This document shows, in pieces, positions 1-5,556 of a DNA stretch of 14,952 nucleotides (position 1 is its first letter; every line of letters begins with the position of its first letter). The stretch is from the NCBI GenBank assembly GCA_027318915.1, contig DAHVOH010000071.1:1-14952 (forward strand), written 5' to 3'. Both the position numbers and the translations under genes were made by a program. This DNA comes from Clostridiales bacterium. GTDB taxonomy: Bacteria; Bacillota_E; Sulfobacillia; Sulfobacillales; JAIMBI01. Below the pieces are notes generated by a model. The model was not told where the DNA came from, made no database searches, and saw only the letters and a program-made list of their open reading frames with translations.

Positions 1-311
1 CGGGGCGTCGGGTCGTGGTCCGGGTGGCGGCCGCGTGGCCGTGGAGCGGCCCGCTCTCGTGACGGCGGTCGCGCGGTGCGCGGTGCTCTCCAGCGGCCCG
101 TAATCGCCACCGGCTCCCGTCGGATCGCCCCCGCCGATTTGCCGCGGTTTGCGGATCCCGGTCCCGGGACCCGTGGATTCCGCATACGCCCAGCCCGGGG
201 ACGCCCCGCCGTCCCGCTCTGGCAGGGCTCGCGACTCGGGCTCCGACGCGTGAAGAGACCCTCGCCCGCGCCGCCCTGGGCCCCTCCGGGGCTGTTGACG
301 TCCCCCCCACC

Positions 312-334
312 GCTACTGAAAGATTTGGGTTAAC
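312..334. repeat. Short block related to the ends of the 2561-2669 inverted repeat
   Basis: The block runs from GCTACTGAAAG to TTTGGGTTAAC. It matches the right arm of the long inverted repeat (2643-2666) at about 20 of 24 positions with one gap, and the reverse complement of the left arm similarly, including the GGTTAA end. It sits where composition drops from very GC-rich to AT-richer. I infer a single terminal repeat left by the same family of mobile element. No second end or transposase is visible next to it. Confidence 0.4.
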
Positions 335-461
335 ATTTCTAAATCATCTCTTGCAGTCCACCAAGGCGCTTGGGGGTGATCGCACCGTCTCCTTCGGCTG
401 CGGAACGCCATCTGCAGGAGCTACCCGTACCTGCGTTCACCGGACGGTAAAGTGAAACGAA

Positions 462-595
462 GATTTTCAGATCTAGGGCCTAGGGTTCACACCGATGCTG
501 CTGTCGCTGCAATCCGCTTGGAACACGGATTTCGGGGATCGCGGTGTCGACCACATTGCTCCCATATTCCCGTTTCAGACGCTTCTGGTGACGCC
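462..595. repeat. Diverged direct repeat, copy A
   Basis: This copy starts with GATTTTCAGATCTA, identical to 2315-2328. It stays alignable to 2315-2450 at roughly 70 percent by eye, with conserved islands AATCCGCTT, TTTCGGGGAT, CAGACGCT and TGGTGACGCC. Left of the core only about four more bases resemble copy B, so the tRNA-Phe sequence present beside copy B is absent or decayed here. The two copies bracket the toxin-antitoxin genes. I infer a relic of an integrative-element attachment arm. Confidence 0.55.
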
Positions 596-818
596 GTGGT
601 GACGCGGCCTTGTCTGACTTGGCTTGTCAAATTCCATCCGTGGCCACATATGCCTTGTCATAAAGGGAGGGCAGGCAGGCTAGCGCAAGAGCAGCCCCTG
701 TGCTGCCTCGAAAAAGGCGGCCAACCTCAGTATGCTGGCTCGCCCTCGCTATTATTGCCCCGTAGGTGTGCTGTAACCACTAACGCATCCAGCCACGATG
801 TTTTGGGCCTCACGTCTA

Positions 819-827
819 TGTTATAAT
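819..827 (+). promoter_or_regulatory. Extended -10 promoter of the antitoxin-toxin operon
   Basis: TGTTATAAT is a perfect extended -10 (TG-n-TATAAT), 41 bases before the antitoxin ATG. No good -35 hexamer lies 16 to 18 bases upstream, which extended -10 promoters tolerate. The predicted start near 834 is directly next to the palindrome at 837-850. Confidence 0.65.
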
Positions 828-836
828 GACCACATC

Positions 837-851
837 GTACAACTTTGTACA
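837..851. promoter_or_regulatory. Palindromic operator of the antitoxin-toxin operon (TGTACA core)
   Basis: GTACAACTTTGTAC (837-850) has perfect 6-base arms around CT, and TGTACA follows at 846-851. YefM-family antitoxins autoregulate through palindromes with a TGTACA core, as established for E. coli yefM-yoeB. Here the site lies between the -10 and the ribosome site AAGGAG (856-861), where a bound repressor would block transcription initiation. Confidence 0.55.
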
Positions 852-867
852 GTCGAAGGAGACGCCC

Positions 868-1173
868 ATGAGCGATTACAAAGTACTGAAGGCATCCGAC
901 GTCCGGCAACGCTGGAGCGAAGTGGTCAACGAAGTGTCTCGCGATAAAACACGGGTGATCGTGGAAAAAAGTGGCGTTCCGGTGGCTGGTGTGGTGAGCC
1001 CACAAGACATGGAATGGTTGCAAGAGCGCGACCGCCGCCTGTCGGAATTGCGAGACGCCATGGATGACATTCGCAACGCGTTTCGGGATGTGCCACCACA
1101 CGAATTCGACCGCCAGGTGGAGCGGGCCCTCAAAGACAGCCGAAGCCGCTCCGACGGTACGCCCCCATCGTGA
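868..1173 (+). CDS. Phd/YefM-family antitoxin
   Basis: This is a 101-residue protein. The first 55 or so residues (SDYKVLKASDVRQRWSEVVN, then VIVEKSGVPVAGVVSP) show the Phd/YefM fold: a start strand, a helix with the R-x-x-W/F-x-x-V pattern, and the K/R-x-G-x-P-V-A-hydrophobic-hydrophobic strand. This domain binds DNA and dimerises. The charged C-terminal half (D/E/R-rich, residues 57-101) would be the toxin-neutralising tail. I chose the ATG at 868 because GAAGGAG (855-861) precedes it by six bases; an in-frame start at 826 overlaps the -10 box. The gene overlaps the PIN toxin by four bases (GTGA), so the two are translationally coupled. It likely represses its own promoter through the palindrome at 837-851. 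The pairing of a Phd-type antitoxin with a PIN toxin is a common mixed combination. Confidence 0.88.
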   Translation: MSDYKVLKASDVRQRWSEVVNEVSRDKTRVIVEKSGVPVAGVVSPQDMEWLQERDRRLSELRDAMDDIRNAFRDVPPHEFDRQVERALKDSRSRSDGTPPS

Positions 1174-1598
1174 TCCGAGTGGTGCTGGACACCAACGTGC
1201 TCGTTTCAGCGGTGCGTGCCGAGAGCGGACCCTTGGCGACGATCCGAGAAGGCTGGCTGACCGGTCGGTTTCAAGTCTATGTGTCGGAACCCATTTTGGA
1301 TGAGGTCGACCGCACCCTTACAAAACCTTACTTTGCCGACCGGTTGGGTCCGGATCGCACGCGTCGCTTTCTGTCGCTCTTGAGGCGTACCGCCGTTCTC
1401 CAGGCAATCACCGATCCCGTCTCGGGGGTGGCTACGCATCCAGAAGACGATTGGATCTTGGCCACCGCCAAAAACGCCCATGCCCAGTTTTTAGTCACAG
1501 GAGACAAGGCTCTGCAATCCTTGGGAGCGTTTGGATCAACCCGCTTGATCGATCCGGCGAGTTTTGCCGATTTCCTAGAAAGCACGCGGGATGACTAG
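1170..1598 (+). CDS. PIN-domain toxin (putative ribonuclease, VapC-like)
   Basis: This is a 142-residue PIN-domain protein of the type often annotated as a putative toxin component (COG1569-like). PIN toxins are metal-dependent ribonucleases that cleave tRNA or other RNAs. Visible active-site acids are D7 in VLDTNV, E40 or E45 in SEPILDEV, D93/D94 in HPEDDWILATA, and D112 in VTGDKAL, the usual four-acid arrangement, so it looks catalytically intact. Translation starts at a GTG overlapping the antitoxin stop (GTGA), the classical coupling that keeps toxin below antitoxin. The length is normal for the family and there are no frameshifts. The pair sits alone between two diverged direct repeats, consistent with a passenger that stabilises an integrated element. 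The RNA target cannot be read from the sequence. Confidence 0.88.
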   Translation: MIRVVLDTNVLVSAVRAESGPLATIREGWLTGRFQVYVSEPILDEVDRTLTKPYFADRLGPDRTRRFLSLLRRTAVLQAITDPVSGVATHPEDDWILATAKNAHAQFLVTGDKALQSLGAFGSTRLIDPASFADFLESTRDD

Positions 1599-2278
1599 CC
1601 GAGCTTGACGGATGGTGCTGAGTTACGGCGCGAGAGGCTGGTCCATTCCTGCCCGTTTTCGGGCGATACGGCCCGACCAGTAACCAGAAACGATCGTGGC
1701 GCCGCAGAGTGGGTTCACTAGCAAGGACAAGCATCGCTCAGAGGAGGGTACGCCATTGGAGTCTTGTCGGTGGCACCATCTACCTTGAAAAGCCCGTTAC
1801 CGCCCACGGCCTGCGGTTGAAACAGGGCAAACGATTGGTTTATCCGCAAAGAATGCCTCTATGCCCGTGTTCACTAGCTGAAAAGCCCATACTCCGCGGC
1901 GAGTCGGTGGTCTAGCCCATCTATTGTCTCGATGAATGACGCGCCGACTTTTAAGCCCGCAATCCTACGCGGTTTGCAACACCATGGGGCTGAGCCCTGC
2001 TATGGGGCACGGGCGGCTCTTCACGTGACCGCCCACACGGATCGCCGTCTGGGTCTATCACCACTGGATCTCATGGTGACGCCTCATGATGACGAGGTCA
2101 TCGATCCTCGTGTCAGACCGGATAGCTTGTCACGTGGCCAGTCACGATCGACGTGGATGTTCTCCACCGAGGTCTCCTCCGCGGTCTAGCTGGAAATCGC
2201 TTAACGACGCCGCTTTCCAGCCTCACGAGGCGGCCACACGCAACAAACCATCCCCGCCACAAAGCAGGGAGAAAAGGA
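1599..2278. other. Gene-poor region with small hairpins
   Basis: I recognise no gene in this 680-bp stretch. The short open frames (for example 1709-1915 and 1932-2189) have no family features and no ribosome site. Visible structure includes a nested hairpin at 1638-1680, a TGGTGACGCC decamer at 2074-2083 that also occurs in both direct-repeat copies, and an 8-bp hairpin at 2189-2221 (GCTGGAAA and its complement). It reads as decayed element DNA. Confidence 0.55.
1638..1680. repeat. Nested inverted repeat downstream of the toxin gene
   Basis: The outer arms CTGGTC (1638-1643) and GACCAG (1675-1680) enclose a 5-bp hairpin, GCCCG-TTTT-CGGGC (1651-1664). It lies 40 bases after the toxin stop and could slow or end toxin-antitoxin transcription, but no T-tract follows on the plus strand, so it is not a standard intrinsic terminator. 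Confidence 0.35.
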
Positions 2279-2323
2279 TGGTGCCGCAGGGCGGAATCGA
2301 ACCGCCGACACGAGGATTTTCAG
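2279..2323 (-). other. 3' half of a tRNA-Phe gene (attachment-site remnant)
   Basis: Read on the minus strand, this is exactly the 3' part of a tRNA. It has an anticodon loop CTGAAAA (anticodon GAA, phenylalanine), the 3' strand of the anticodon stem (TCCTC), a 5-base variable loop GTGTC, a perfect T arm (GGCGG-TTCGATT-CCGCC), the 3' acceptor strand CTGCGGC, discriminator A, and encoded CCA. The 5' half is missing: the bases before the loop (TAGAT) do not pair with TCCTC, and no D arm or acceptor 5' strand follows. The break falls precisely at the 5' edge of the anticodon loop, a known crossover region for tyrosine recombinases that integrate into tRNA genes. I infer the displaced attachment site of an integrative element. 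It cannot make a functional tRNA. Confidence 0.85.
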
Positions 2324-2450
2324 ATCTAAGTCCTAGCGTCTACCCCGAGGCTGAAGGTGCTGGAATCCGCTTAGCACGCTGGTTTCGGGGATCCCCGATG
2401 TCTACTGGGTTGCTCCAACATCCTAGTTTCCAGACGCTCCTGGTGACGCC
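2315..2450. repeat. Diverged direct repeat, copy B, adjoining the tRNA-Phe half
   Basis: The copy begins inside the tRNA anticodon loop region with GATTTTCAGATCTA and matches copy A (462-595) to about TGGTGACGCC. Only the first nine bases belong to the tRNA; the rest is on the element side. Because both copies share the non-tRNA side, the repeat is probably an attachment arm of two related elements, or a duplication of one, rather than a plain duplication of the tRNA end. Confidence 0.55.
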
Positions 2451-2745
2451 GGTTTCGTCTACCGGGTTTCTCAAGCACTATCCTTCACCTCTCATATGTC
2501 TCATGCTCAGCCTCGAGAAATCCGGCTCTCCTCTAGATCAAGACTCGGCGTCGTTCTTAAGGCATTAACCCCGACTTTGCAGTAAGCCTAGCGAGGGGCT
2601 GCAAAGGGCCCAATGAGGGTTGAGGAGGCAGTCCCTCGCTAGGCTTACTGCAAAGTTTGGGCTAACGCTGGGTGAAAAGTCTGTCCGGTCGGACGATCCC
2701 GGCGAGGGGCACCCCCCAGGCTCACGACCGTCGGCACGACAACGC
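2451..2745. other. Non-coding stretch between repeat copy B and the acetyltransferase
   Basis: No gene is recognisable. No integrase gene is visible next to the attachment-site remnant, so the element has lost it or it lies elsewhere. The stretch contains the long inverted repeat at 2561-2669. Confidence 0.5.
2561..2669. repeat. Long inverted repeat (MITE-like element or solo mobile-element ends)
   Basis: Perfect 24-bp arms lie at 2574-2597 and 2633-2656 (starting ACTTTGCAGTAAGCC and ending with its complement). Inward, the pairing continues through GCTGC (2598-2602) against GCAGT (2628-2632) with one wobble, leaving a 25-base loop. Outward it continues imperfectly through GGCATTAACCCC against the complement of GGGCTAACGCT. 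The whole structure is about 108 bp. One end has a relative at 312-334. Arms this long and clean argue for selection or recent arrival. I infer a miniature inverted-repeat element; no T-tract marks it as a terminator for the acetyltransferase gene, whose stop is about 80 bases away. Confidence 0.6.
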
Positions 2746-3330
2746 CTAACGGTTTGCACGGTCATGCGCCCAGTCGTCACGAGACAAGGCGTACACCACC
2801 TCGTCGAACGCGCGGTCGGGCACACCCTGTTCGGCCGGAATGGTGCTAACCCAGTGCAGTCCGGATTTTTCCATAACGCGCCGGGAGGCGCCATTGGCGG
2901 CCATGGTTAGGGCCACGACGCGGGGCGCCTGATATTCGCGAAAGGCGCGATCCACGAGCGCTCGGGTCCCTTCCGTCGCATACCCGTTGCCCCAGGCCCG
3001 GCGCACGAGGCGATAACCCACCTCTAGCGCGCCGCACAGCCAGGCGTCGGCGGCAGCATCCGGGTCGCGGGGCGGACGCAGGTGAAACCATCCGAGGAAT
3101 GCGTCGGTCGCACGCTGCTCGGCAGCCCAATACCCATAATGCGGCGACCGCGCATACCAGGCGAGAAAGTCGGGTAAAACCACCTCGCGAATGCGCGCCG
3201 CAGGCGTCGGTATACCGCCGGTGAGATACCGCATCACGTCGGGGTCACTGTCCAACTCAATCAAGAGGTCAGCATCGTCCCGGGTAAATTGACGCAATCG
3301 AAGACGGTCCGTCTCCAGGTATAGTTGCAT
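2746..3330 (-). CDS. GNAT-family N-acetyltransferase (RimJ/RimL-like)
   Basis: This is a 194-residue single-domain acetyltransferase. The N terminus LETDRLRLRQFTRDDADLLIEL is typical of the RimJ/RimL-like branch. The acetyl-CoA pyrophosphate loop is visible as RRAWGNGYATEG (residues 110-121), and the later NGASRRVMEKSGL (146-158) is the conserved strand and helix pairing with cofactor. Family members acetylate protein N-termini or small molecules; the substrate cannot be told here. I chose the ATG at 3330 because AGGAGG lies five bases upstream, although the frame stays open to 3579. It stands alone, between the inverted repeat and the transposase remnant, and has a leader of some 230 bases. 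It may be accessory DNA, but base use is like the flanking core genes. Confidence 0.9.
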   Translation of the reverse strand: MQLYLETDRLRLRQFTRDDADLLIELDSDPDVMRYLTGGIPTPAARIREVVLPDFLAWYARSPHYGYWAAEQRATDAFLGWFHLRPPRDPDAAADAWLCGALEVGYRLVRRAWGNGYATEGTRALVDRAFREYQAPRVVALTMAANGASRRVMEKSGLHWVSTIPAEQGVPDRAFDEVVYALSRDDWAHDRANR

Positions 3331-3562
3331 AGGGCCTCCTGTGGTGACTGCAATCCTGGCGGGCTCCGGCGATCCGGTGCGATTGGACGCTTCGACCCTT
3401 ACGCACTCTGACCCTCGAATCGCCTTGATGAGTAGCCTCCGGCGTCTGGTCGTCTGCGGAGGGACACAGACTGAGCGAAGCGATCCACGGACTGCACCTG
3501 ATTCCCCTATCGGCACACGTTGCCCCACATGGGACGACGTCCCCACGACCGAACTCTTACCC
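3331..3562 (-). other. Long leader upstream of the acetyltransferase gene
   Basis: About 230 bases separate a possible extended -10 (minus-strand TGATAAGAT, 3563-3571) from the acetyltransferase ATG. The leader includes a 7-bp hairpin with arms GTCTGTG and CGCAGAC and a string resembling part of a cobalamin riboswitch, but I could not assemble a full known riboswitch. The in-frame extension of the coding region through it has no family similarity that I can see. Confidence 0.3.
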
Positions 3563-3571
3563 ATCTTATCA
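3563..3571 (-). promoter_or_regulatory. Possible extended -10 promoter for the acetyltransferase gene
   Basis: The minus strand reads TG-A-TAAGAT, matching an extended -10 with four of six hexamer bases. No clear -35 is visible. It is the best promoter-like site before the gene but lies far from it, so this call is weak. Confidence 0.25.
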
Positions 3572-3743
3572 TGGCCCATGTCTCGCGGAGCTCCGGTCCC
3601 GTGCCATCGGCGGATCTACGGTGCGGCCTAGCAGCCCGTGGGGTTAGTGGATGGGGACACGGATAGCGGTCCTGGCGCGTGACCGGTCGCAGCGTGCCGA
3701 TGAGGGGGACGCGCGGTGGCTGGGCCCAACAACGGGCGGGAAG

Positions 3744-4296
3744 CTACGCCCCCCAGGCCAACCGGCCCCGCCGCCCCGGGACCGTCAGCCGGTCCGCCCG
3801 GCGGCGGATCCGGGCTAAGTTTGCGACCGCACAGTGGAACCGCCATTCCGGCTCGACCTTCGCGAGGCTCCGCAGCAGGAACTGGTGACACCCGTGGACG
3901 GTCTTGAGATACCCAATCGCGGGCTCCACCGACCATTGCCGCCGCCGGTACCGGCGGAGCCCCGCTTTGGTCCGAAGATAGCGCCGCATCCGATCCTTCC
4001 GCGACAGGTTCCGGGGATTCGGCCCCGCGGCGCCGTGACGGTCCGCCTCACCCGGTGCTGGAGCTTCTCCGGGGGAGTCGCCGCTGGCACGTGCCGCCCC
4101 GCACACCCGTCCCGATTCGACTCACTCCAGTAACCCGCATCCGCTAACCCCCCTCCCGGGGTCTGGCCCGTGTTGGCCAACACCTGATCCAGCACCGGCA
4201 ACAGGTGGGGGCTGTCGGCCGCCTGATGCGTCACCGTCGCCGCGAGAATGATCTGCGAGTCCGCATCCACCGCCCCCCGGTCAGCATGCACACCAC
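3744..4296 (-). pseudogene. Truncated, frameshifted transposase (IS1182-like, DDE type)
   Basis: Two minus-strand frames together give the C-terminal portion of a DDE transposase. From about 4296 to 4052 the frame reads AVDADSQIILAATVTHQAAD, then LADAGYWSES and a short VPAATPPEKLQHR. After a frameshift near 4050 it continues as GPNPRNLSRKDRMRRYLRTK, then SVEPAIGYLKTVHGCHQFLLRSL and VANLARIRR, ending at a stop at 3744. These strings match the familiar layout of IS1182-type transposases (DADSQII, DAGY, VEP-x-x-G-x-x-K, RGL/RSL-x-K-V, N-L-x-x). The first roughly half of the protein is missing, with an abrupt break at about 4296. It cannot make an active enzyme. The inverted repeat at 2561-2669 might be from the same family, but that link is only inference. 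Confidence 0.85.
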
Positions 4297-4366
4297 TATC
4301 GTGAAAGAATTGGAGACTTCGCTCCGAACAGGTGAGGGAGAGGGACTTGGCCGTAGCGCAGAGATC

Positions 4367-5086
4367 TCAACGAAGCAGTCGGTCCACCTGGTCGGGGTCC
4401 AGATCCTGCAGGAGCTTGCGAACGGCGCGCTTTTCGATGCGCGAGACGTAGCTGCGGGAGATCCCGAGGGCCTGGGCGATCTCGCGCTGCGTCCGGGTGT
4501 GATCGCGTCCGAGCCCGAATCGTTCCTCCACGACCCGGCGTTCCTTCGGGTCCAGAGTGCTCAAGTACTGGGAGAGGGCAGTCACCTGCAGGCGCTGCGC
4601 GACGGTATCCGGAACTTCGTCGGCGTCGGTCCCGAGGATGTCAAACAACGTAATCTCATTGCCCTCATGGTCGACCCCCACCGGGTCGTACAGGCTGACT
4701 TCCCCACGCGTCTTTTTGAGCAGACGCAGGTGCATCAAGATTTCATTCTCGATGCAGCGGGCCGCGTATGTGGCTAAGCGCACATTCTTTAATGGGTTGA
4801 AGGTGTCGATCGCCTTGATGAGTCCGACGGTGCCGATGGAGATGAGGTCGTCACCATCCTCCCCGGTGTTGTCAAACTTCTTGACGACGTGGGCGACAAG
4901 CCGCAGGTTGTGTTCGATCAGGCGAGCTCGTGCCGTCTCATCGCCTCGACTCATCGCTTCAAGGGCCGCGGCTTCTTCCACGGATCCCAATGGCTTGGGA
5001 AAGGCGTTGCCGCCGATGTATCCGGCCAGCACCCACAGGCTGGGTACCGCTCCAAATAAAATGGCCAGCAGCACGGCGAGGGACAT
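4367..5086 (-). CDS. sigK: Pro-SigK-type sporulation sigma factor
   Basis: This 239-residue sigma-70 family protein is closely similar to Bacillus sigma-K, the late mother-cell factor that drives spore coat and cortex genes. Residues 1-22 are hydrophobic (MSLAVLLAILFGAVPSLWVL) and correspond to the membrane-tethering pro-sequence; the following YIGGNAFPKPL aligns with YVKNNAFPQPL of B. subtilis, so SpoIVFB cleavage is expected near G22-Y23. Region 2 contains EHNLRLVAHVVKKFDNTGEDGDDLISIG and RLATYAARCIENEILMHLR; region 4 ends in TQREIAQALGISRSYVSRIEKRA, the -35-binding helix-turn-helix. The gene is intact, not split by a skin-type element as in B. subtilis. I chose the ATG at 5086: GGGAGGTGG lies just upstream, and the start retains the pro-sequence. 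Upstream lies a sigma-E/K-like promoter. Confidence 0.95.
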   Translation of the reverse strand: MSLAVLLAILFGAVPSLWVLAGYIGGNAFPKPLGSVEEAAALEAMSRGDETARARLIEHNLRLVAHVVKKFDNTGEDGDDLISIGTVGLIKAIDTFNPLKNVRLATYAARCIENEILMHLRLLKKTRGEVSLYDPVGVDHEGNEITLFDILGTDADEVPDTVAQRLQVTALSQYLSTLDPKERRVVEERFGLGRDHTRTQREIAQALGISRSYVSRIEKRAVRKLLQDLDPDQVDRLLR

Positions 5087-5120
5087 CGATCCCACCTCCC
5101 GATCATCGTCACGGACTACC

Positions 5121-5147
5121 AGCCTATGATGAGAAGGAAAGAACGGT
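5121..5147 (-). promoter_or_regulatory. Candidate sigma-E/sigma-K promoter of sigK
   Basis: On the minus strand, CATAGGCT (5128-5121) fits the -10 CATAnnnT of mother-cell sigma factors E and K. AC lies 17 bases upstream (5147-5146), as in the sigma-K consensus. The -10 ends 34 bases before the ATG. No sigma-E-type ATA -35 is seen, so self-activation by sigma-K fits better than sigma-E alone. Confidence 0.45.
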
Positions 5148-5497
5148 GCCACGACGGGGGCACGCCCCCGGGGAGTTCCTTCCGTCGGCCGGCGACGGAG
5201 GTGGACTGGCCATCCCGGCACAAGGACCGCCGAGGTGAGGAAGCGGGCGGGTGGACAGCGGAATGGCGTGGCCAGGGTGCCGGACCCGGGGACGGGTCCG
5301 GGCGGACCGGGACCCTTGCTCACGGCGAGTGATTTCACCCGACCTGACAGGCGCCTGTCGGGTCTCGGCAGGACACCTGCTCGGCGGGCAAGCTGTTTTC
5401 CGACCCGGCCTGTGTGGGAGGGCTCAGCCCGGAGGCTGGTCGAGGGCCCGGAGGACGGTGCCGGGTCGATGCCGGACGCGGCAGCGACAATCCCAAA
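5148..5497. other. Intergenic stretch between the aminotransferase gene and sigK
   Basis: No gene is recognisable in this GC-rich interval. It holds the palindrome at 5337-5363 and another GC-rich hairpin (GGTCCGGGCGGACC, 5295-5308). Long frames on the plus strand are shadows of no known family. Confidence 0.5.
5337..5363. repeat. Palindrome in the sigK-aminotransferase intergenic region
   Basis: GACAGGCGCCTGTC (5346-5359) is a perfect 14-bp palindrome. It overlaps an alternative hairpin with arms ACCCGAC (5337-5343) and GTCGGGT (5357-5363). It could be a protein-binding site or a back-up transcription stop; the sequence does not decide. Confidence 0.4.
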
Positions 5498-5532
5498 GCG
5501 CCCTTCCAGACCCCGAAAGGCTGAAAGGGCGC
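5498..5532 (-). terminator. Probable terminator of the aldehyde dehydrogenase-aminotransferase operon
   Basis: A 12-bp stem (GCGCCCTTCCAG at 5498-5509 with CTGAAAGGGCGC at 5521-5532, one wobble) has an 11-base loop. It lies 25 bases after the aminotransferase stop and is followed on the minus strand by TTTGGGATTGT, a weak T-tract. Position and stem strength favour a terminator. Confidence 0.65.
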
Positions 5533-5556
5533 CGAGAAAACGTACGGGAATCGGAT

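Larger units (their letters stand above)
1..867. other. Gene-poor region upstream of the toxin-antitoxin pair
   Basis: I recognise no gene here. Bases 1 to about 310 are very GC-rich. Their long open frames read as arginine, proline and glycine-rich low-complexity protein with no family features, typical of chance frames in GC-rich DNA. At 312-334 there is a block resembling the end of the inverted repeat at 2561-2669. From 462 to 595 there is a diverged copy of a repeat also found at 2315-2450. From about 340 the composition becomes markedly more AT-rich, which suggests that two DNA segments of different origin meet near the 312-334 block. The last 50 bases carry the promoter and operator of the antitoxin gene. 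Confidence 0.6.

Noticed and set aside
76..333. An 85-residue plus-strand frame at the left edge.
   Set aside because: Low-complexity Pro/Arg/Gly composition and lack of a ribosome site mark it as a chance frame in very GC-rich DNA.
452..826. A 124-residue plus-strand frame overlapping repeat copy A and the promoter of the antitoxin.
   Set aside because: It has no ribosome site or family features and runs through a repeat and a promoter. Copy B has no conserved counterpart frame of similar extent.
2104..2114. ATCCTCGTGTC, an inverted 11-base match to part of the tRNA-Phe half.
   Set aside because: The match stops after 11 bases, and matches of this length are expected by chance in a window of this size.
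3440..3530. A minus-strand string (AGGGGAATCAGGTGCAGTCC, then CTGTGTCCCTCCGCAGA) resembling part of a cobalamin riboswitch in the acetyltransferase leader.
   Set aside because: The B12-box end (AGCCAGGAGACCTGCC type) is absent, the spacing of the core elements is off, and the downstream gene has no link to cobalamin. A covariance-model search against RF00174 would settle it.
3331..3579. An in-frame 83-residue N-terminal extension of the acetyltransferase.
   Set aside because: No ribosome site lies before 3579, the extension resembles no domain, and AGGAGG directly precedes the internal ATG at 3330.
3626..3651. A sequence GGCCTAGCAG...GGGGTTAGTGG downstream of the transposase relic, weakly like the ends of the 2561-2669 repeat.
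   Set aside because: Only about 14 of 24 positions match, and the orientation does not fit the right end of the transposase element.
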